A stretch of 64,000 nt of DNA from contig JAJFLB010000015.1 of assembly GCA_021772915.1 (NCBI GenBank), forward strand, positions 1 through 64,000, in the 5' to 3' direction. Made by a program: the position numbers and the translations under genes. The notes beneath the pieces are model-generated. The model was not told where the DNA came from and did no database searches. It was given only the letters and a program-made list of their open reading frames with translations. Source of the stretch: Gammaproteobacteria bacterium (GTDB taxonomy: Bacteria; Pseudomonadota; Gammaproteobacteria; Xanthomonadales; SZUA-36). Shown one piece after another: positions 50,180-59,732 of the stretch; position 1 is the first letter of the stretch, and every line of letters begins with the position of its first letter.

Positions 50180-50557
50180 TGGTGGAACCCATTATTATAG
50201 GGATATCTGGAGAGTTTTTGTGAACGTACTAGGGGGTGTTCTCAATCAGCCAACCCGCAGGGCCGGGCCTATTTTTCGCCCAACTGCGTTATCATGCGCT
50301 CAGGTAGTCTAACTGCATAGCGCTTATTCTGCCTTGCTGGGCAAAAAAATAGACTCCGGCAGAGCTGTCTGGCTGATTGAGAACGCCCCCTAGAGTCTTG
50401 CAGCAACATTTCTCGTATCAGAAGCCTGGCAAGCCAGGTCTGGCGTCACCCTGGAAATTCCCTGCTCGAGTGAATGGGATGAGGCTTTTTTCAGGTCTGT
50501 CTCCCTGTGTGAACTGAACATGCGTCAATCCTTAAAAGAAATGTACCAGGAATCAAC
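50180..50557. other. intergenic region holding a MITE-like element and tlpA leader
   Basis: A gap of 378 bases. Positions 50232-50390 hold the inverted-repeat element described separately. The remaining leader of the TlpA-like gene (50394-50557) has AGGA 8 bases before the ATG and a 13-codon open frame (50520-50561) whose TGA overlaps that ATG; it may only be chance. Confidence 0.5.
50232..50390. mobile_element. MITE-like element with TA target duplication
   Basis: A 159-base non-coding element. Terminal inverted repeats of 21 bases match in 20: GGGGGTGTTCTCAATCAGCC at the left (50232-) and the same read from the right end as GGGGGCGTTCTCAATCAGCC (-50390). TA flanks both ends (50230-50231 and 50391-50392), which is the target site duplication of IS630/Tc1-mariner elements. 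A second internal inverted repeat (CTATTTTT-CGCCCA and TGGGC-AAAAAAATAG) means it can fold into one long hairpin. No transposase is encoded. Confidence 0.8.
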
Positions 50558-51034
50558 ATGATCACTATTGCTAAAACAGGTTTGGCGGCCTTGATGTTTA
50601 TTGCTTCCTGCTCGCTCTTTGCTTATGACAAAGACGAACCGGTTGATTTTACCCTGCAGCAATTACATGGCGAGGAAACCAGCCTGAGCGAACTGAGGGG
50701 TAAGTGGATTGTGCTCAATTACTGGGCAACCTGGTGTGCACCGTGCCGCAAGGAAATTCCGGAGTTGTCTGCTCTGAATGACGCACGGGATGACATTATC
50801 GTGCTGGGCCTGGCATTTGAAGACACGGATATTGAAAATTTTGATAAGTTTCTCGAGGAGTTCAAACCGAGTTATCCGATACTCTTGGTCGACGTGTATG
50901 TGCCACCTGAGCCATTTGGGTCACCCCGTGTATTACCAACCACCATCATCCTTGACAAGCAGGGCCGTCCGGTAAAGACATTTTTGGGCCCCGTGACAAA
51001 GGAAGCAATTGAAGTATTCGTCGACGAGCAATAG
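50558..51034 (+). CDS. TlpA-like thioredoxin-fold protein
   Basis: An exported protein of 158 residues. A signal peptide (about 1-22, ending LFA) precedes a TlpA/ResA-type domain with the redox site Cys60-Ala-Pro-Cys63 (YWATWCAPCRKE) and cis-Pro in RVLPTTII. Such proteins reduce or protect disulfides in the periplasm, often in cytochrome c or copper-site maturation. Cys18 is within the signal peptide; the context is not a clear lipobox. It is followed by the convergent rnhB. Confidence 0.9.
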   Translation: MITIAKTGLAALMFIASCSLFAYDKDEPVDFTLQQLHGEETSLSELRGKWIVLNYWATWCAPCRKEIPELSALNDARDDIIVLGLAFEDTDIENFDKFLEEFKPSYPILLVDVYVPPEPFGSPRVLPTTIILDKQGRPVKTFLGPVTKEAIEVFVDEQ

Positions 51035-51138
51035 TGCAGTCGGGCCGCCACGGGATCGCCCTGTCTTTCTTCATGACGTGTCCCGGAAGTAAGTCCGCGC
51101 ACCAACAACCATACAATCTTGAGTGAGACAGTAGTCGA

Positions 51139-51705
51139 TTAGATCAAACTTCGAACGGGTGCAAATGACTTCCTGTGAGCCGGACAGGGTCCCAGGGCTT
51201 TGAGCTGTTCAAGGTGGTGGGCAGTGGGATAGCCTTTGTGTCGGTCGAATCCATAGCCTGGGTATTTCTGGTGTAGCCCCACCATCAGGCGGTCGCGGTA
51301 AACCTTGGCAATAACTGATGCCGCTGAGATAGACGCTATTAGCCGGTCGCCGCCGACCACCGTTTCGGTTGCGTATTGCAGTACCGGCGCTTGATTGCCA
51401 TCAATCAAGACGAGGGTCGGGGCGGGTCGCAGTTTTTCCACTGCCCTTTGCATTCCGTTAAGGGTTGCCTGCAGGACATTGACTTTGTCGATCTCTTCGG
51501 CTTCCACCGTCTCAATGCAGTACGCGACGGCCTGGGTTTTGATCACCGGCTCCAGACGTTCGCGTTTTACTGCCGATAGCCGTTTCGAATCATCCAGGGA
51601 CGGTATAGCAAGACCAGCAGGCAAGATCACCGCAGCGACGACGACGGGCCCGGCCAACGGTCCGCGTCCGGCTTCATCGACACCAGCAATCAGCTCACTG
51701 AGCAT
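51139..51705 (-). CDS. rnhB: ribonuclease HII
   Basis: RNase HII (188 residues) removes ribonucleotides embedded in DNA. The active site begins AGVDEAGRGPLAGPV, with further acidic residues in LVLIDGNQ and the later SASVIAKVYRDRLM. It is the last gene of the long minus-strand cluster and overlaps the start of lpxB upstream by about 11 bases. Many relatives continue with dnaE here; this window does not. Confidence 0.96.
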   Translation of the reverse strand: MLSELIAGVDEAGRGPLAGPVVVAAVILPAGLAIPSLDDSKRLSAVKRERLEPVIKTQAVAYCIETVEAEEIDKVNVLQATLNGMQRAVEKLRPAPTLVLIDGNQAPVLQYATETVVGGDRLIASISAASVIAKVYRDRLMVGLHQKYPGYGFDRHKGYPTAHHLEQLKALGPCPAHRKSFAPVRSLI

Positions 51706-52843
51706 TCTTTATATGATGGAGTACGATGGTGGCAGCGGTGGCGGCGGCGTCTGTGCGTAGCTCGCGGTGCAGATGATCAAAGCGTTGCCCGAGCTCGGTA
51801 CGTAAGCCAGGTTGATCCAGCCAATCAGAAACTTCTTTCGCTATGCGCGGGCCGTTGACATCTTGCTGCGCCAGTTCAGGCACCAGCGCTTCCGAGGCCA
51901 GGATATTGGGCAGGGAAAAGAAACCACCCTTCAGCAGTCCCAATTGCTTCACCAACAGCAAAGTTAGTGCCGCCACCCGGTAACAAACAACCATTGGCCG
52001 GTTGACCAGCATGGCTTCCAGCGTAGCTGTGCCGGAGGCACAAACGACAACATCGGCAGCGGTCATGACCTGGATGCCATCTGCAGAGAACAACCGGTAG
52101 TCCAAGTGGGGGTGATTGCCCAGTTCGGCAGACAGGTAGTCACGAATTGTTTCCGTGGCAGCCGGTAACAGGAAGCACACGCCGGGGTATTGCTCATGCA
52201 AAATATCGGCGGCAGCAAGCATGGGTGCTGTCAGTCTTGTCACTTCGCTGTCGCGGCTTCCCGGAAGCAAAGCCACACACTTCCCGGTTGCTTCGATACG
52301 CAGTGATTTACGCGCCGCATTGCTGTCGTTTCGCAGCGGAATCTGGTCAGCCAGGGGGTGGCCGGTATAGTCTGCGGACACCGCTTCGCCAAGGTAGTGG
52401 ACGGGCTCAAACGGGAACAGACACAAGACGCGTTCGGTGGCCTCGGCAATGGTCTTTACCCTGCCCGGACGCCAGGCCCATATGGTTGGGCTGACATAGT
52501 GAAGGACCTTGATTTCACTGGCCCTGAGTTTTTTTTCAATACCAAGGTTAAAGTCGGGGGCGTCAATTCCAATGAATACGTCGGGCTGCAGAGTCAGCAG
52601 ACGACTGACCAGTTGTCGGCGCAGCTTCAATAGACGTGGCAGGTGAGAGACAACCTCAACCAGACCCATCACGGACAGCTGACTGCTATCCCACCAGCTG
52701 TCCAGACCGGCCGCCTTCATGGCGGGCCCGCCAATACCCACAAAATCAGTGCTGGGTTTTTGTTGTCGTATGGCGTGGATCAGGGCGGCACCCAGCTGAT
52801 CGCCTGAAGTTTCGCCGGCAACCAGGGCGATGACCCGCCGCAT
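51695..52843 (-). CDS. lpxB: lipid-A-disaccharide synthase
   Basis: LpxB (382 residues) joins UDP-diacylglucosamine and lipid X to form the lipid A disaccharide. It opens VIALVAGETSGDQLGAAL and has YVSPTIWAWRPGR, LLPGSRDSEV and ASGTATLEAMLVNRPMVV, all family hallmarks. It lies in order lpxD-fabZ-lpxA-lpxB-rnhB. Confidence 0.96.
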   Translation of the reverse strand: MRRVIALVAGETSGDQLGAALIHAIRQQKPSTDFVGIGGPAMKAAGLDSWWDSSQLSVMGLVEVVSHLPRLLKLRRQLVSRLLTLQPDVFIGIDAPDFNLGIEKKLRASEIKVLHYVSPTIWAWRPGRVKTIAEATERVLCLFPFEPVHYLGEAVSADYTGHPLADQIPLRNDSNAARKSLRIEATGKCVALLPGSRDSEVTRLTAPMLAAADILHEQYPGVCFLLPAATETIRDYLSAELGNHPHLDYRLFSADGIQVMTAADVVVCASGTATLEAMLVNRPMVVCYRVAALTLLLVKQLGLLKGGFFSLPNILASEALVPELAQQDVNGPRIAKEVSDWLDQPGLRTELGQRFDHLHRELRTDAAATAATIVLHHIKNAQ

Positions 52844-52897
52844 TCAGGAAGTTCCGGTGTGGGTTATCAGTTTGGCTGTGTACATACCAAACGTCAT

Positions 52898-53671
52898 TTA
52901 GCGAATAATGCCGCGCTCGGCAGAATTGAGAAAGTTCAGCAGAGGTTTCACCTCCGGGGCCTCTTCAGACATTTCAAGCAGTATCACTTTTGCTTCATCC
53001 AGTGTCCGGCCTTCACGGTATAGCGCCTTGTAGGCGCGTCGCACGTGGTTGATCTGCGCAGCCGTATAACCCCGCCGTTTGAGACCCTCTGAGTTGATGC
53101 CCTTAACCTTGGCTTTTTCGCCGGAAACCGTTACGTAGGGTGGAATACTCCGGTTAACGTGGCTGGCAAAGGACGTGAAGCTGTGCTCACCAATCGTGCA
53201 GAATTGATGAATTAAGGAATAACCGGACAGTATCGCGTGGTCGCCGACCGTTACGTGTCCAGCCAGCGAAGCATTATTGGACATGATGATATTGTCACCG
53301 AGGACACAATCATGGGCAATATGTACACAGGCCATGATCCAGTTGTTGTTACCAATTCGGGTAATACCACCCCCTTGCGCGGTGCCACGGCTAAAGGTAC
53401 ACAGTTCGCGAATGGTATTGTTGTCACCCACAATCAACTCAGTGTCTTCACCGGCGTACTTCATATCCTGCGGAGCCTCGCCGATTGAGGTGAACTGAAA
53501 AATGTGGTTATTCTTGCCAATGGTTGTACGTCCGGTTAATACCGCGTGTGGCCCGATCCTGCTGCCGCAATCAATTCGAACCTTTGCGTCAACAATGGAA
53601 AAAGCACCCACTTCGACATCGTCGGCAAGATCAGCTTTAGGATCAATCAATGCGGTAGGGTGAATAGTCAC
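52898..53671 (-). CDS. lpxA: acyl-ACP:UDP-N-acetylglucosamine O-acyltransferase
   Basis: LpxA (257 residues) catalyses the first step of lipid A synthesis. The N-terminal two thirds are left-handed beta-helix hexapeptide repeats; the catalytic His is in MACVHIAHDCVLG. The C-terminal helical part (TAAQINHVRRAYKALYREG) matches the family. The start is GTG. fabZ is 33 bases upstream. Confidence 0.95.
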   Translation of the reverse strand: MTIHPTALIDPKADLADDVEVGAFSIVDAKVRIDCGSRIGPHAVLTGRTTIGKNNHIFQFTSIGEAPQDMKYAGEDTELIVGDNNTIRELCTFSRGTAQGGGITRIGNNNWIMACVHIAHDCVLGDNIIMSNNASLAGHVTVGDHAILSGYSLIHQFCTIGEHSFTSFASHVNRSIPPYVTVSGEKAKVKGINSEGLKRRGYTAAQINHVRRAYKALYREGRTLDEAKVILLEMSEEAPEVKPLLNFLNSAERGIIR

Positions 53672-53704
53672 TTGGTCAGGGTCTCGTGGTCCGGCCTTGT
53701 TGGA

Positions 53705-54169
53705 TCACTGGTTTTCCGCGCACAGGATTTCGCAACTGGCGGTACGCTGCCCATTGACGGTCGCGCAACATACATACTGACCCAGGCCACGCATCAAGCG
53801 AGTTTGCTCGACTTCCAGAACCAGTTGGTCTCCAGGGATGACTTTACGGTTGAACTTGGCTTTATCTATCTTGACCAGGTAGTAAACATCAGCACCCGGC
53901 TTCGACATCGCTTTGGCAACATTAGCCAATAGACCACAAGCCTGTGCCATGGACTCAAGAATCAACACACCTGGCATGATCGGATCGTCGGGAAAATGAC
54001 CGGTGAAAAAGGGCTCATTAATGGTCACGTTTTTCGTTGCGGTCAGGGTTCTTTTCGGCTCCAGCGTGTAGGCGATCACGCGATCAATTAGCAAGAATGG
54101 GTAGCGGTGTGGCAACATTTTCTTGATGGCATTGATCTCTATTGGTGTGCTGATGCTTGGTTCAGTCAT
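53705..54169 (-). CDS. fabZ: 3-hydroxyacyl-ACP dehydratase FabZ
   Basis: FabZ (154 residues) dehydrates beta-hydroxyacyl-ACP in fatty acid synthesis and competes with LpxA and LpxD for that substrate, which may explain the conserved linkage. The hot-dog fold active site is FTGHFPDDPIMPGVLILESM with catalytic His and Glu. It overlaps lpxD by eight bases. Confidence 0.96.
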   Translation of the reverse strand: MTEPSISTPIEINAIKKMLPHRYPFLLIDRVIAYTLEPKRTLTATKNVTINEPFFTGHFPDDPIMPGVLILESMAQACGLLANVAKAMSKPGADVYYLVKIDKAKFNRKVIPGDQLVLEVEQTRLMRGLGQYVCCATVNGQRTASCEILCAENQ

Positions 54170-55202
54170 TTTTCTGTTTTATCCCTGCTTTTTTTTCCAG
54201 CTGTAATACACGGCGAATCAGTTTTTCAAGTTGACGTAAACCGGCAACACTCCGGCTCCACTCCCTGGATGGGCGAGCCGGTAAGGCAGCACTCCAAACC
54301 GTTCCAGGATCGGTAATCGACTTTGTCACCACAGTACAAAAATTTACGGTCGTATGGTCGGCGATCCGGATATGGCCTACTGCACCGGACGAGCCGGCAA
54401 ACATGCAGTACTCTCCGATTCGCGTGCTGCCGGAGATACCAACACGACCGGCCATGGCGGTGTGGGCTCCTATCGATACATTGTGGCCAATCTGAATCTG
54501 ATTATCGAGCCTTACATCGTTTCCCAGCATCGTGTCACCAATGGCGCCTCGGTCAATGGTTGTATTAGCACCAATTTCGCAATCATCACCCACCTGGACG
54601 CTGCCAAGTTGCGGTACTTTGATCCAGTGGTCTTCCTCAAATGCCATTCCAAAGCCATCCGCGCCGATGACGGCACCCGGGTGAATAACTGTCCGTTTGC
54701 CAATGACTACACCACCACAAATGGTTATGTTTGCCACCAGACGGCAACCCGAACCGACTTTGCAATCAGCGACTAGTACGCAGCCAGGTCCAATGAAACA
54801 GGCGTCTTCAATTTCGCAACCGGGACCGATTACAGCATTTGCGCCCACGTGAACATTGTTGGCGAGGGTTGTGGTTGAATCTATTTGAGCGGACGGATGA
54901 ATTCCAGATTCCACTGGCCCACTCGGGTCGAAACAGTTGGCAATTTTTGCATAGCTGACATAGGGGTCATCACTGAGCAAGACATTGACCGGGCAGTTTC
55001 CGGCTTCGTCTGCAGAAACTATGACCGCTGCTGCGCGAGTACTGGTCAACTGCTCCCGATAGGTTGGATTTGCGAGAAAACTAACTTGCCTGGAGGTGGC
55101 ATCCGTCAAGGTACCAATCCCGTCAATAAGGGTGTCCCCGTTCCCCTTGTATTGCAGGCTGAATTTTTCAGCTAACTCCGAGAGTGTCAAACTAACCGGC
55201 AT
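54162..55202 (-). CDS. lpxD: UDP-3-O-acylglucosamine N-acyltransferase
   Basis: LpxD (346 residues) adds the second 3-hydroxyacyl chain to the lipid A precursor. An N-terminal uridine-binding domain (about 1-100) precedes hexapeptide repeats, with GADGFGMAF and QIGHNVSIGAHTAMAG (catalytic His). It lies between skp and fabZ. Confidence 0.96.
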   Translation of the reverse strand: MPVSLTLSELAEKFSLQYKGNGDTLIDGIGTLTDATSRQVSFLANPTYREQLTSTRAAAVIVSADEAGNCPVNVLLSDDPYVSYAKIANCFDPSGPVESGIHPSAQIDSTTTLANNVHVGANAVIGPGCEIEDACFIGPGCVLVADCKVGSGCRLVANITICGGVVIGKRTVIHPGAVIGADGFGMAFEEDHWIKVPQLGSVQVGDDCEIGANTTIDRGAIGDTMLGNDVRLDNQIQIGHNVSIGAHTAMAGRVGISGSTRIGEYCMFAGSSGAVGHIRIADHTTVNFCTVVTKSITDPGTVWSAALPARPSREWSRSVAGLRQLEKLIRRVLQLEKKAGIKQKND

Positions 55203-55240
55203 ATCGCACCAGTACTTGCATTGGGCACGGGCGATACGCG

Positions 55241-55768
55241 TCAGCGTAGCGTTCGTTCCCGTTGGTCCGCTTCATACTCCAATCTGAGTTGGTCCAGAAT
55301 TAGCTGGGTAATATCCAGCGCTGGATCAGCGTAAACCACGGGGCTGGACAGGATCAGGTCGTAACCGTTATTGCTGGCAATTTCCCGCACGGCCTGATTG
55401 ATCTGATCTTCCAGTTTCTGAACTTCCTCAGTTCGCCGAAAGGACAGCTCGTCGCGCAGATCCTCTTTTTGTCGATTGATATTGCGGTGCATTTCCCGCA
55501 ACTCACGATCAAGACGGATTCTCGCATCCGTAGACAGATCGCCAATTTGCAAACGATCGTCCATGGCTTGTGCCTGACGCTCCTGGAACGCGATAGTATC
55601 GTTGCGTGGGCGAAATTCCAGATCCAGTTTTTCCCTGCCGGCCAGAACCTGCGGAGCGTTATCAAGTACCTCTTTCATGTCCACATAACCCACCCGCAGT
55701 TGCTGAGCCAGTGCAGGCGTGGCAACCACCATGATAAACAACAATAATGTGGGCAAAAACCGTCTCAT
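55241..55768 (-). CDS. skp: OmpH/Skp-type periplasmic chaperone
   Basis: A protein of 175 residues with a signal peptide (about 1-21, ALA) and a long coiled coil (about 60-125: LDRELREMHRNINRQKEDLRDEL) ending AVREIASNNGYDLILS. Skp shields unfolded outer membrane proteins in the periplasm and passes them to BAM. It is located between bamA and lpxD, the usual place. Confidence 0.93.
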   Translation of the reverse strand: MRRFLPTLLLFIMVVATPALAQQLRVGYVDMKEVLDNAPQVLAGREKLDLEFRPRNDTIAFQERQAQAMDDRLQIGDLSTDARIRLDRELREMHRNINRQKEDLRDELSFRRTEEVQKLEDQINQAVREIASNNGYDLILSSPVVYADPALDITQLILDQLRLEYEADQRERTLR

Positions 55769-55824
55769 AGGTGGAAATTGTACCCTTTTTGAGCGTTTGT
55801 ATTAAGTCTGGCGTATATCGCCGT

Positions 55825-58317
55825 CTAGAAAGAGGTCCCGAAAGAAAACTGCAGACTTTCAGTGCGGTCGCCATTGAACTCCCTGAGTGGGAACGCATAA
55901 TTGATAATAATGGGCCCAATTGGTGCCTGCCACGTGACCGAGATACCTGCAGAAGCCCTGAAAAGTTTGGCGTCAAAAGCGCTGAAGTTCTCATAAACAT
56001 TGCCAATGTCTGCGAACAGGGCAATGCGGGAACCTCCACCCGACGTAAACGGAGTAGGAATGGCTATTTCTATACCACCAGAGACTTTGAAATCACCACC
56101 CACTGCCCGGCAATTAAGGTCTTTTGGTCCCAAAGTGTTGTCTTCAAAGCCACGAATGTCGCGTACACCACCACCGTAAAACTGCTCGAAAAATGGCAGT
56201 CCCGTATCGAGTGCAATGACTTCTTCGTCGAGACACGCCCGGTCAAATCCCACTGGTGGGGTAGTATCAAAGGGCTGAGCCAATGACGTCTTATCGTAGT
56301 TATCGTAGGAATCACCGTATCCGACCTCGCCGTGAAATGAGACCACCAGGTTCGCCCAAATGGGTACGAACTTGGAATACTTGTAGAAAAGTTTATAGAA
56401 ACTGCGGGTGCTTCCAGGCAGTGAGGCTTCCAGACTCAAACGCTGCGATGAACCACGAGTTGGGTTGAGGAAATGATTACGGGTGTCTCTTGACCACGAA
56501 GCGGTTAAATCAATGCTGTCGAAGTCACGTTCGCTGTCCTCCAGTTGGCCGTTGCCGTTATGATCGAGTGACTGTGACAACGGATCAAACGGCCTGGGGA
56601 TAAAGTAAGTTTCCGGGCAGGTGTCATTCCCATTGATATCGTTACACAGGGTGTTGGAAGCGTCGTCAGGATCCAGAAATTCCAGTTCCCGAACGAATGA
56701 TCCAATATTCAAGTCGGTCGATCTGATACCGAGTCCGGCGCGAACAAAAGAGACTTCTGTCAATGGAATACCCATGCTCATGCCGACAGCAGCCTCGGTG
56801 CTGGTAAAGGTTGATATGTTGGCACCGGCTTGATCAAATTCCTGGAAACGCAGAAAAAATCCACGACTGACACCGTCTTCGGTCCAGTAGGGGTTTTCAT
56901 AACTAACATTAATGGAGTTAATGATACTGCTGTGTGATACGGAGAATCCAACACGCTTCCCACTGCCCAGAAAATTGTCCTGTTGGACACTCAGTGACGC
57001 GATCAGTCCCTGGATTTGCGAAAACCCGAGCCCAATGGAGAAACTGCCGGCAGCTCGTTCTTTGACCGTTATAACGACATCGATCTGATCGTCCGTTCCG
57101 GGTACCGCTGGTGTTTCCACATTAACCGATTCGAAATAGGTCAGACGTTGCATTCGAATCCTGGAGCGGTCAATGGCCGCCTGCGAGAACCAGGCACCTT
57201 CAAACTGACGCATTTCCCTGCGCAATACCTCATCCTTGGTGCCGGAGTTGCCCACGAAAGTAATTTGCCTGACGTACACCCGCTTGCCCGGGTCAATAAA
57301 GTAATTAATGGTCACCAGCCGGTTGTCACGATCAATTTGAGGAATTGGATTAACATTGGCAAATGCATAACCGATATTTGCCAGCAAGGCAGTAATGTTT
57401 TCAACGCTTTGTTCCATTTTTTTGCGTGAAAATATGTCATTTTCCTGAGTTATTATCAGACGTCTCAAGGTTGCCTCATCAATTACGAGGTCACCCGTTA
57501 TCTGGGTTTTTTCAATACTGTACTGTTCACCCTCGATGACATTTGCGGTGATATATATGTCCCGGTTGTTGGGGCTGATCGAAACCTGGGTGGACTCAAC
57601 ATTGGCGTCAATGTAGCCACGGTCCTGGTAGTAGGAGCGAATTTTTTCCAGATCTCCGGAAAGTTTCTCGCGCGAGTATTGGTCGTCTTTGGCCCAGAAT
57701 TTCCAGAACGGTGGAATACTTGACTCAAATTCTTCTCTGATTTCCTTATCAGTGTAGAGCGTGTTGCCAACTATATTGATGTGTTTGACCTCAGCGGTGT
57801 CGCCTTCCTTGATGATGATGGAAATTTGTACACGGTTGCGGTCCAGGGGGGTTACACGGCTATCAACGGTCACCGCATAGCGACCCTGGCTGAAATACTG
57901 CTTGACCAGCTCCTGCTTGATACGATCCAGCGACTGCGGTTGGTAAACCTCGCCCTCCGCCAGACCTATATCAGCCAGCACGGGAAACATGGCGTCGTCT
58001 TTGATTGCTTTATTGCCTGTGAGCGATATTCGTGCGATTGCTGGTCGTTCGGCTACATTGATAACCAATATGGTGTCTTGACGCCCAAGGTCTACGCTGC
58101 TGAAAAAGCCAGTTCTGAACAGGGCTCGAAGGGCCTGGCGGCCTTTTGCGGCGGTGAGTACATCACCCGCATCCAACGGCAGATAGTTGAACACGGTGCC
58201 TTCTGAAATCCGTTGCAGGCCCTCGACCCTGATGTCGGAGATTGTAAACTCATCAAGTGCCAACGCGGGTCTGATCACGAATAGTCCGCACAGCAGGATG
58301 ATCAGGGTTCTTCTCAT
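55825..58317 (-). CDS. bamA: outer membrane protein assembly factor BamA
   Basis: BamA (830 residues) is the core of the machine that inserts beta-barrel proteins. A signal peptide (1-20) is followed by five POTRA domains (about 22-420) and a 16-strand barrel ending FSFGTSF. The conserved barrel motif is IRGFEDNTLGP (about 721-731). An unusual feature is in a loop of the barrel (about 548-600): Cys558 and Cys567 flank DINGND, and residues 585-596 (DHNGNGQLEDSE) match a canonical EF-hand calcium loop. It is between rseP and skp in the conserved cluster. Confidence 0.96.
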   Translation of the reverse strand: MRRTLIILLCGLFVIRPALALDEFTISDIRVEGLQRISEGTVFNYLPLDAGDVLTAAKGRQALRALFRTGFFSSVDLGRQDTILVINVAERPAIARISLTGNKAIKDDAMFPVLADIGLAEGEVYQPQSLDRIKQELVKQYFSQGRYAVTVDSRVTPLDRNRVQISIIIKEGDTAEVKHINIVGNTLYTDKEIREEFESSIPPFWKFWAKDDQYSREKLSGDLEKIRSYYQDRGYIDANVESTQVSISPNNRDIYITANVIEGEQYSIEKTQITGDLVIDEATLRRLIITQENDIFSRKKMEQSVENITALLANIGYAFANVNPIPQIDRDNRLVTINYFIDPGKRVYVRQITFVGNSGTKDEVLRREMRQFEGAWFSQAAIDRSRIRMQRLTYFESVNVETPAVPGTDDQIDVVITVKERAAGSFSIGLGFSQIQGLIASLSVQQDNFLGSGKRVGFSVSHSSIINSINVSYENPYWTEDGVSRGFFLRFQEFDQAGANISTFTSTEAAVGMSMGIPLTEVSFVRAGLGIRSTDLNIGSFVRELEFLDPDDASNTLCNDINGNDTCPETYFIPRPFDPLSQSLDHNGNGQLEDSERDFDSIDLTASWSRDTRNHFLNPTRGSSQRLSLEASLPGSTRSFYKLFYKYSKFVPIWANLVVSFHGEVGYGDSYDNYDKTSLAQPFDTTPPVGFDRACLDEEVIALDTGLPFFEQFYGGGVRDIRGFEDNTLGPKDLNCRAVGGDFKVSGGIEIAIPTPFTSGGGSRIALFADIGNVYENFSAFDAKLFRASAGISVTWQAPIGPIIINYAFPLREFNGDRTESLQFSFGTSF

Positions 58318-58352
58318 GGTACAGGTCCGTATGGGTATCGTGGGCAGGAAGT

Positions 58353-59729
58353 CTATCCGACCAGCCGTAAAATGTCGTTAAAAAATGCCACGCCCATCAG
58401 ACCAAACAAAGCCACCAGTCCAATGTACTGTCCCTGGGCCTGCATTTGCTCCGATACCGGGCTTCCTTTGACCAATTCTATCAGGTAGTAAAGCAAATGC
58501 CCTCCATCAAGTACAGGAATTGGGAGCAAATTGAGAATACCGAGGCTGAGGCTAATGGCACCCAGGAAAAACAAAAAACTGGACAAGCCTGCATTTGCGG
58601 AATCATTTGCAAACCGTGCAATACTGATAGGACCGGACAAGTTCCTGACCGACGCCGTTCCCGTGAGCATTCGCCCAAGTAAGCCGAGCGTGGCGCTGGT
58701 CATATGTGACATTTCAGCGAACGCGGCTGTTGTGGCTTCCAAAGGACCGTATTTGTGCAGGTAATAAGCGCGTTTGGCCTGGTCCTGCAACGCCGCGTCG
58801 GCCGGTTCGTTGGTGATACCGAGTATCAGGCGGCTTGAGAAGGTGCCGGTTTTGGTGCTTTCAGGGAATATTTCCAAGTCCAGTAGACCACCGTCACGTT
58901 CTACAGTGACCGTCAGTGGCCCATCGCTTGAACCGTGTTGTTGGACCAACGCGCCAACCCAGGCCCAGTCAGGAACATTCTCCCCGGCGACACCGGTTAT
59001 ACGGTCTCCTACCTTTATCCCTGCGCGGTACGCCGGACTCTGAGGGGTAACTTCGCCAACGAGCGCGGGAATTTTTAACCGCCAGGGAGTTATTCCAATA
59101 GCCTCCAGTGTCCGTTCTTCCTTGAAATTGCTATCGAGCTGACCGAGGTCCAGTAACAACTTGTGATGACTCCCGTCAGTTTGTTCTACTTCCAGCGTGA
59201 CCCGGTCTCGATCCAGTGCGTGGGTAATCAGGTTGAGAAGGGCATGTGACCAGGTTTCTGTTGCTTCACCATCCACCGAAACGATGCGGTCACCAGACTT
59301 GATACCGGCAGCGGCTGCAATACCACTGGTTTCGCCAATTACAGGTCTGGATTCAGGCATCCCCACCACAAACATGAGCCAGAAGGCCAGTAAGGTAAAT
59401 ATCAGGTTGAATGCCGGACCTGCTATGACAATGGCAATTCGTGCCCAGACGGATTTGCGGTTGAACGCCTGGTCAAGGTCGCGCTCCTCAACTTCGCCCT
59501 CACGTTCGTCCAGCATTTTAACGTAGCCACCCAGTGGGATGGCTGCAATGACATACTCGGTACCGTCACGTCCCTTTCTTGACCACAGTGCCTTGCCAAA
59601 GCCGATAGAAAACTTGAGTACCCGGACACCCATCCGCCGGGCCACCCAAAAGTGACCGAACTCGTGGAAGGTGATCAGCAAACCAAGTGCGACCAGCAAC
59701 CACCAAATTGAACCAAGAAACTCAGACAT
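58353..59729 (-). CDS. rseP: RIP metalloprotease RseP
   Basis: RseP (458 residues) is an inner membrane site-2 protease that cleaves anti-sigma factor RseA to free sigma-E. The zinc motif HEFGH (His22, Glu23, His26) is in the first transmembrane helix, two PDZ domains lie between about 115 and 300, and the third ligand is in NLLPIPVLDGGH. It is three bases from dxr, on the same strand. Confidence 0.96.
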   Translation of the reverse strand: MSEFLGSIWWLLVALGLLITFHEFGHFWVARRMGVRVLKFSIGFGKALWSRKGRDGTEYVIAAIPLGGYVKMLDEREGEVEERDLDQAFNRKSVWARIAIVIAGPAFNLIFTLLAFWLMFVVGMPESRPVIGETSGIAAAAGIKSGDRIVSVDGEATETWSHALLNLITHALDRDRVTLEVEQTDGSHHKLLLDLGQLDSNFKEERTLEAIGITPWRLKIPALVGEVTPQSPAYRAGIKVGDRITGVAGENVPDWAWVGALVQQHGSSDGPLTVTVERDGGLLDLEIFPESTKTGTFSSRLILGITNEPADAALQDQAKRAYYLHKYGPLEATTAAFAEMSHMTSATLGLLGRMLTGTASVRNLSGPISIARFANDSANAGLSSFLFFLGAISLSLGILNLLPIPVLDGGHLLYYLIELVKGSPVSEQMQAQGQYIGLVALFGLMGVAFFNDILRLVG

Positions 59730-59732
59730 TAA

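Noticed and set aside
50520-50561. 13-codon open frame ending on the TlpA-like start codon
   Set aside because: No ribosome binding site and no codon signal; too short to support as a leader peptide.
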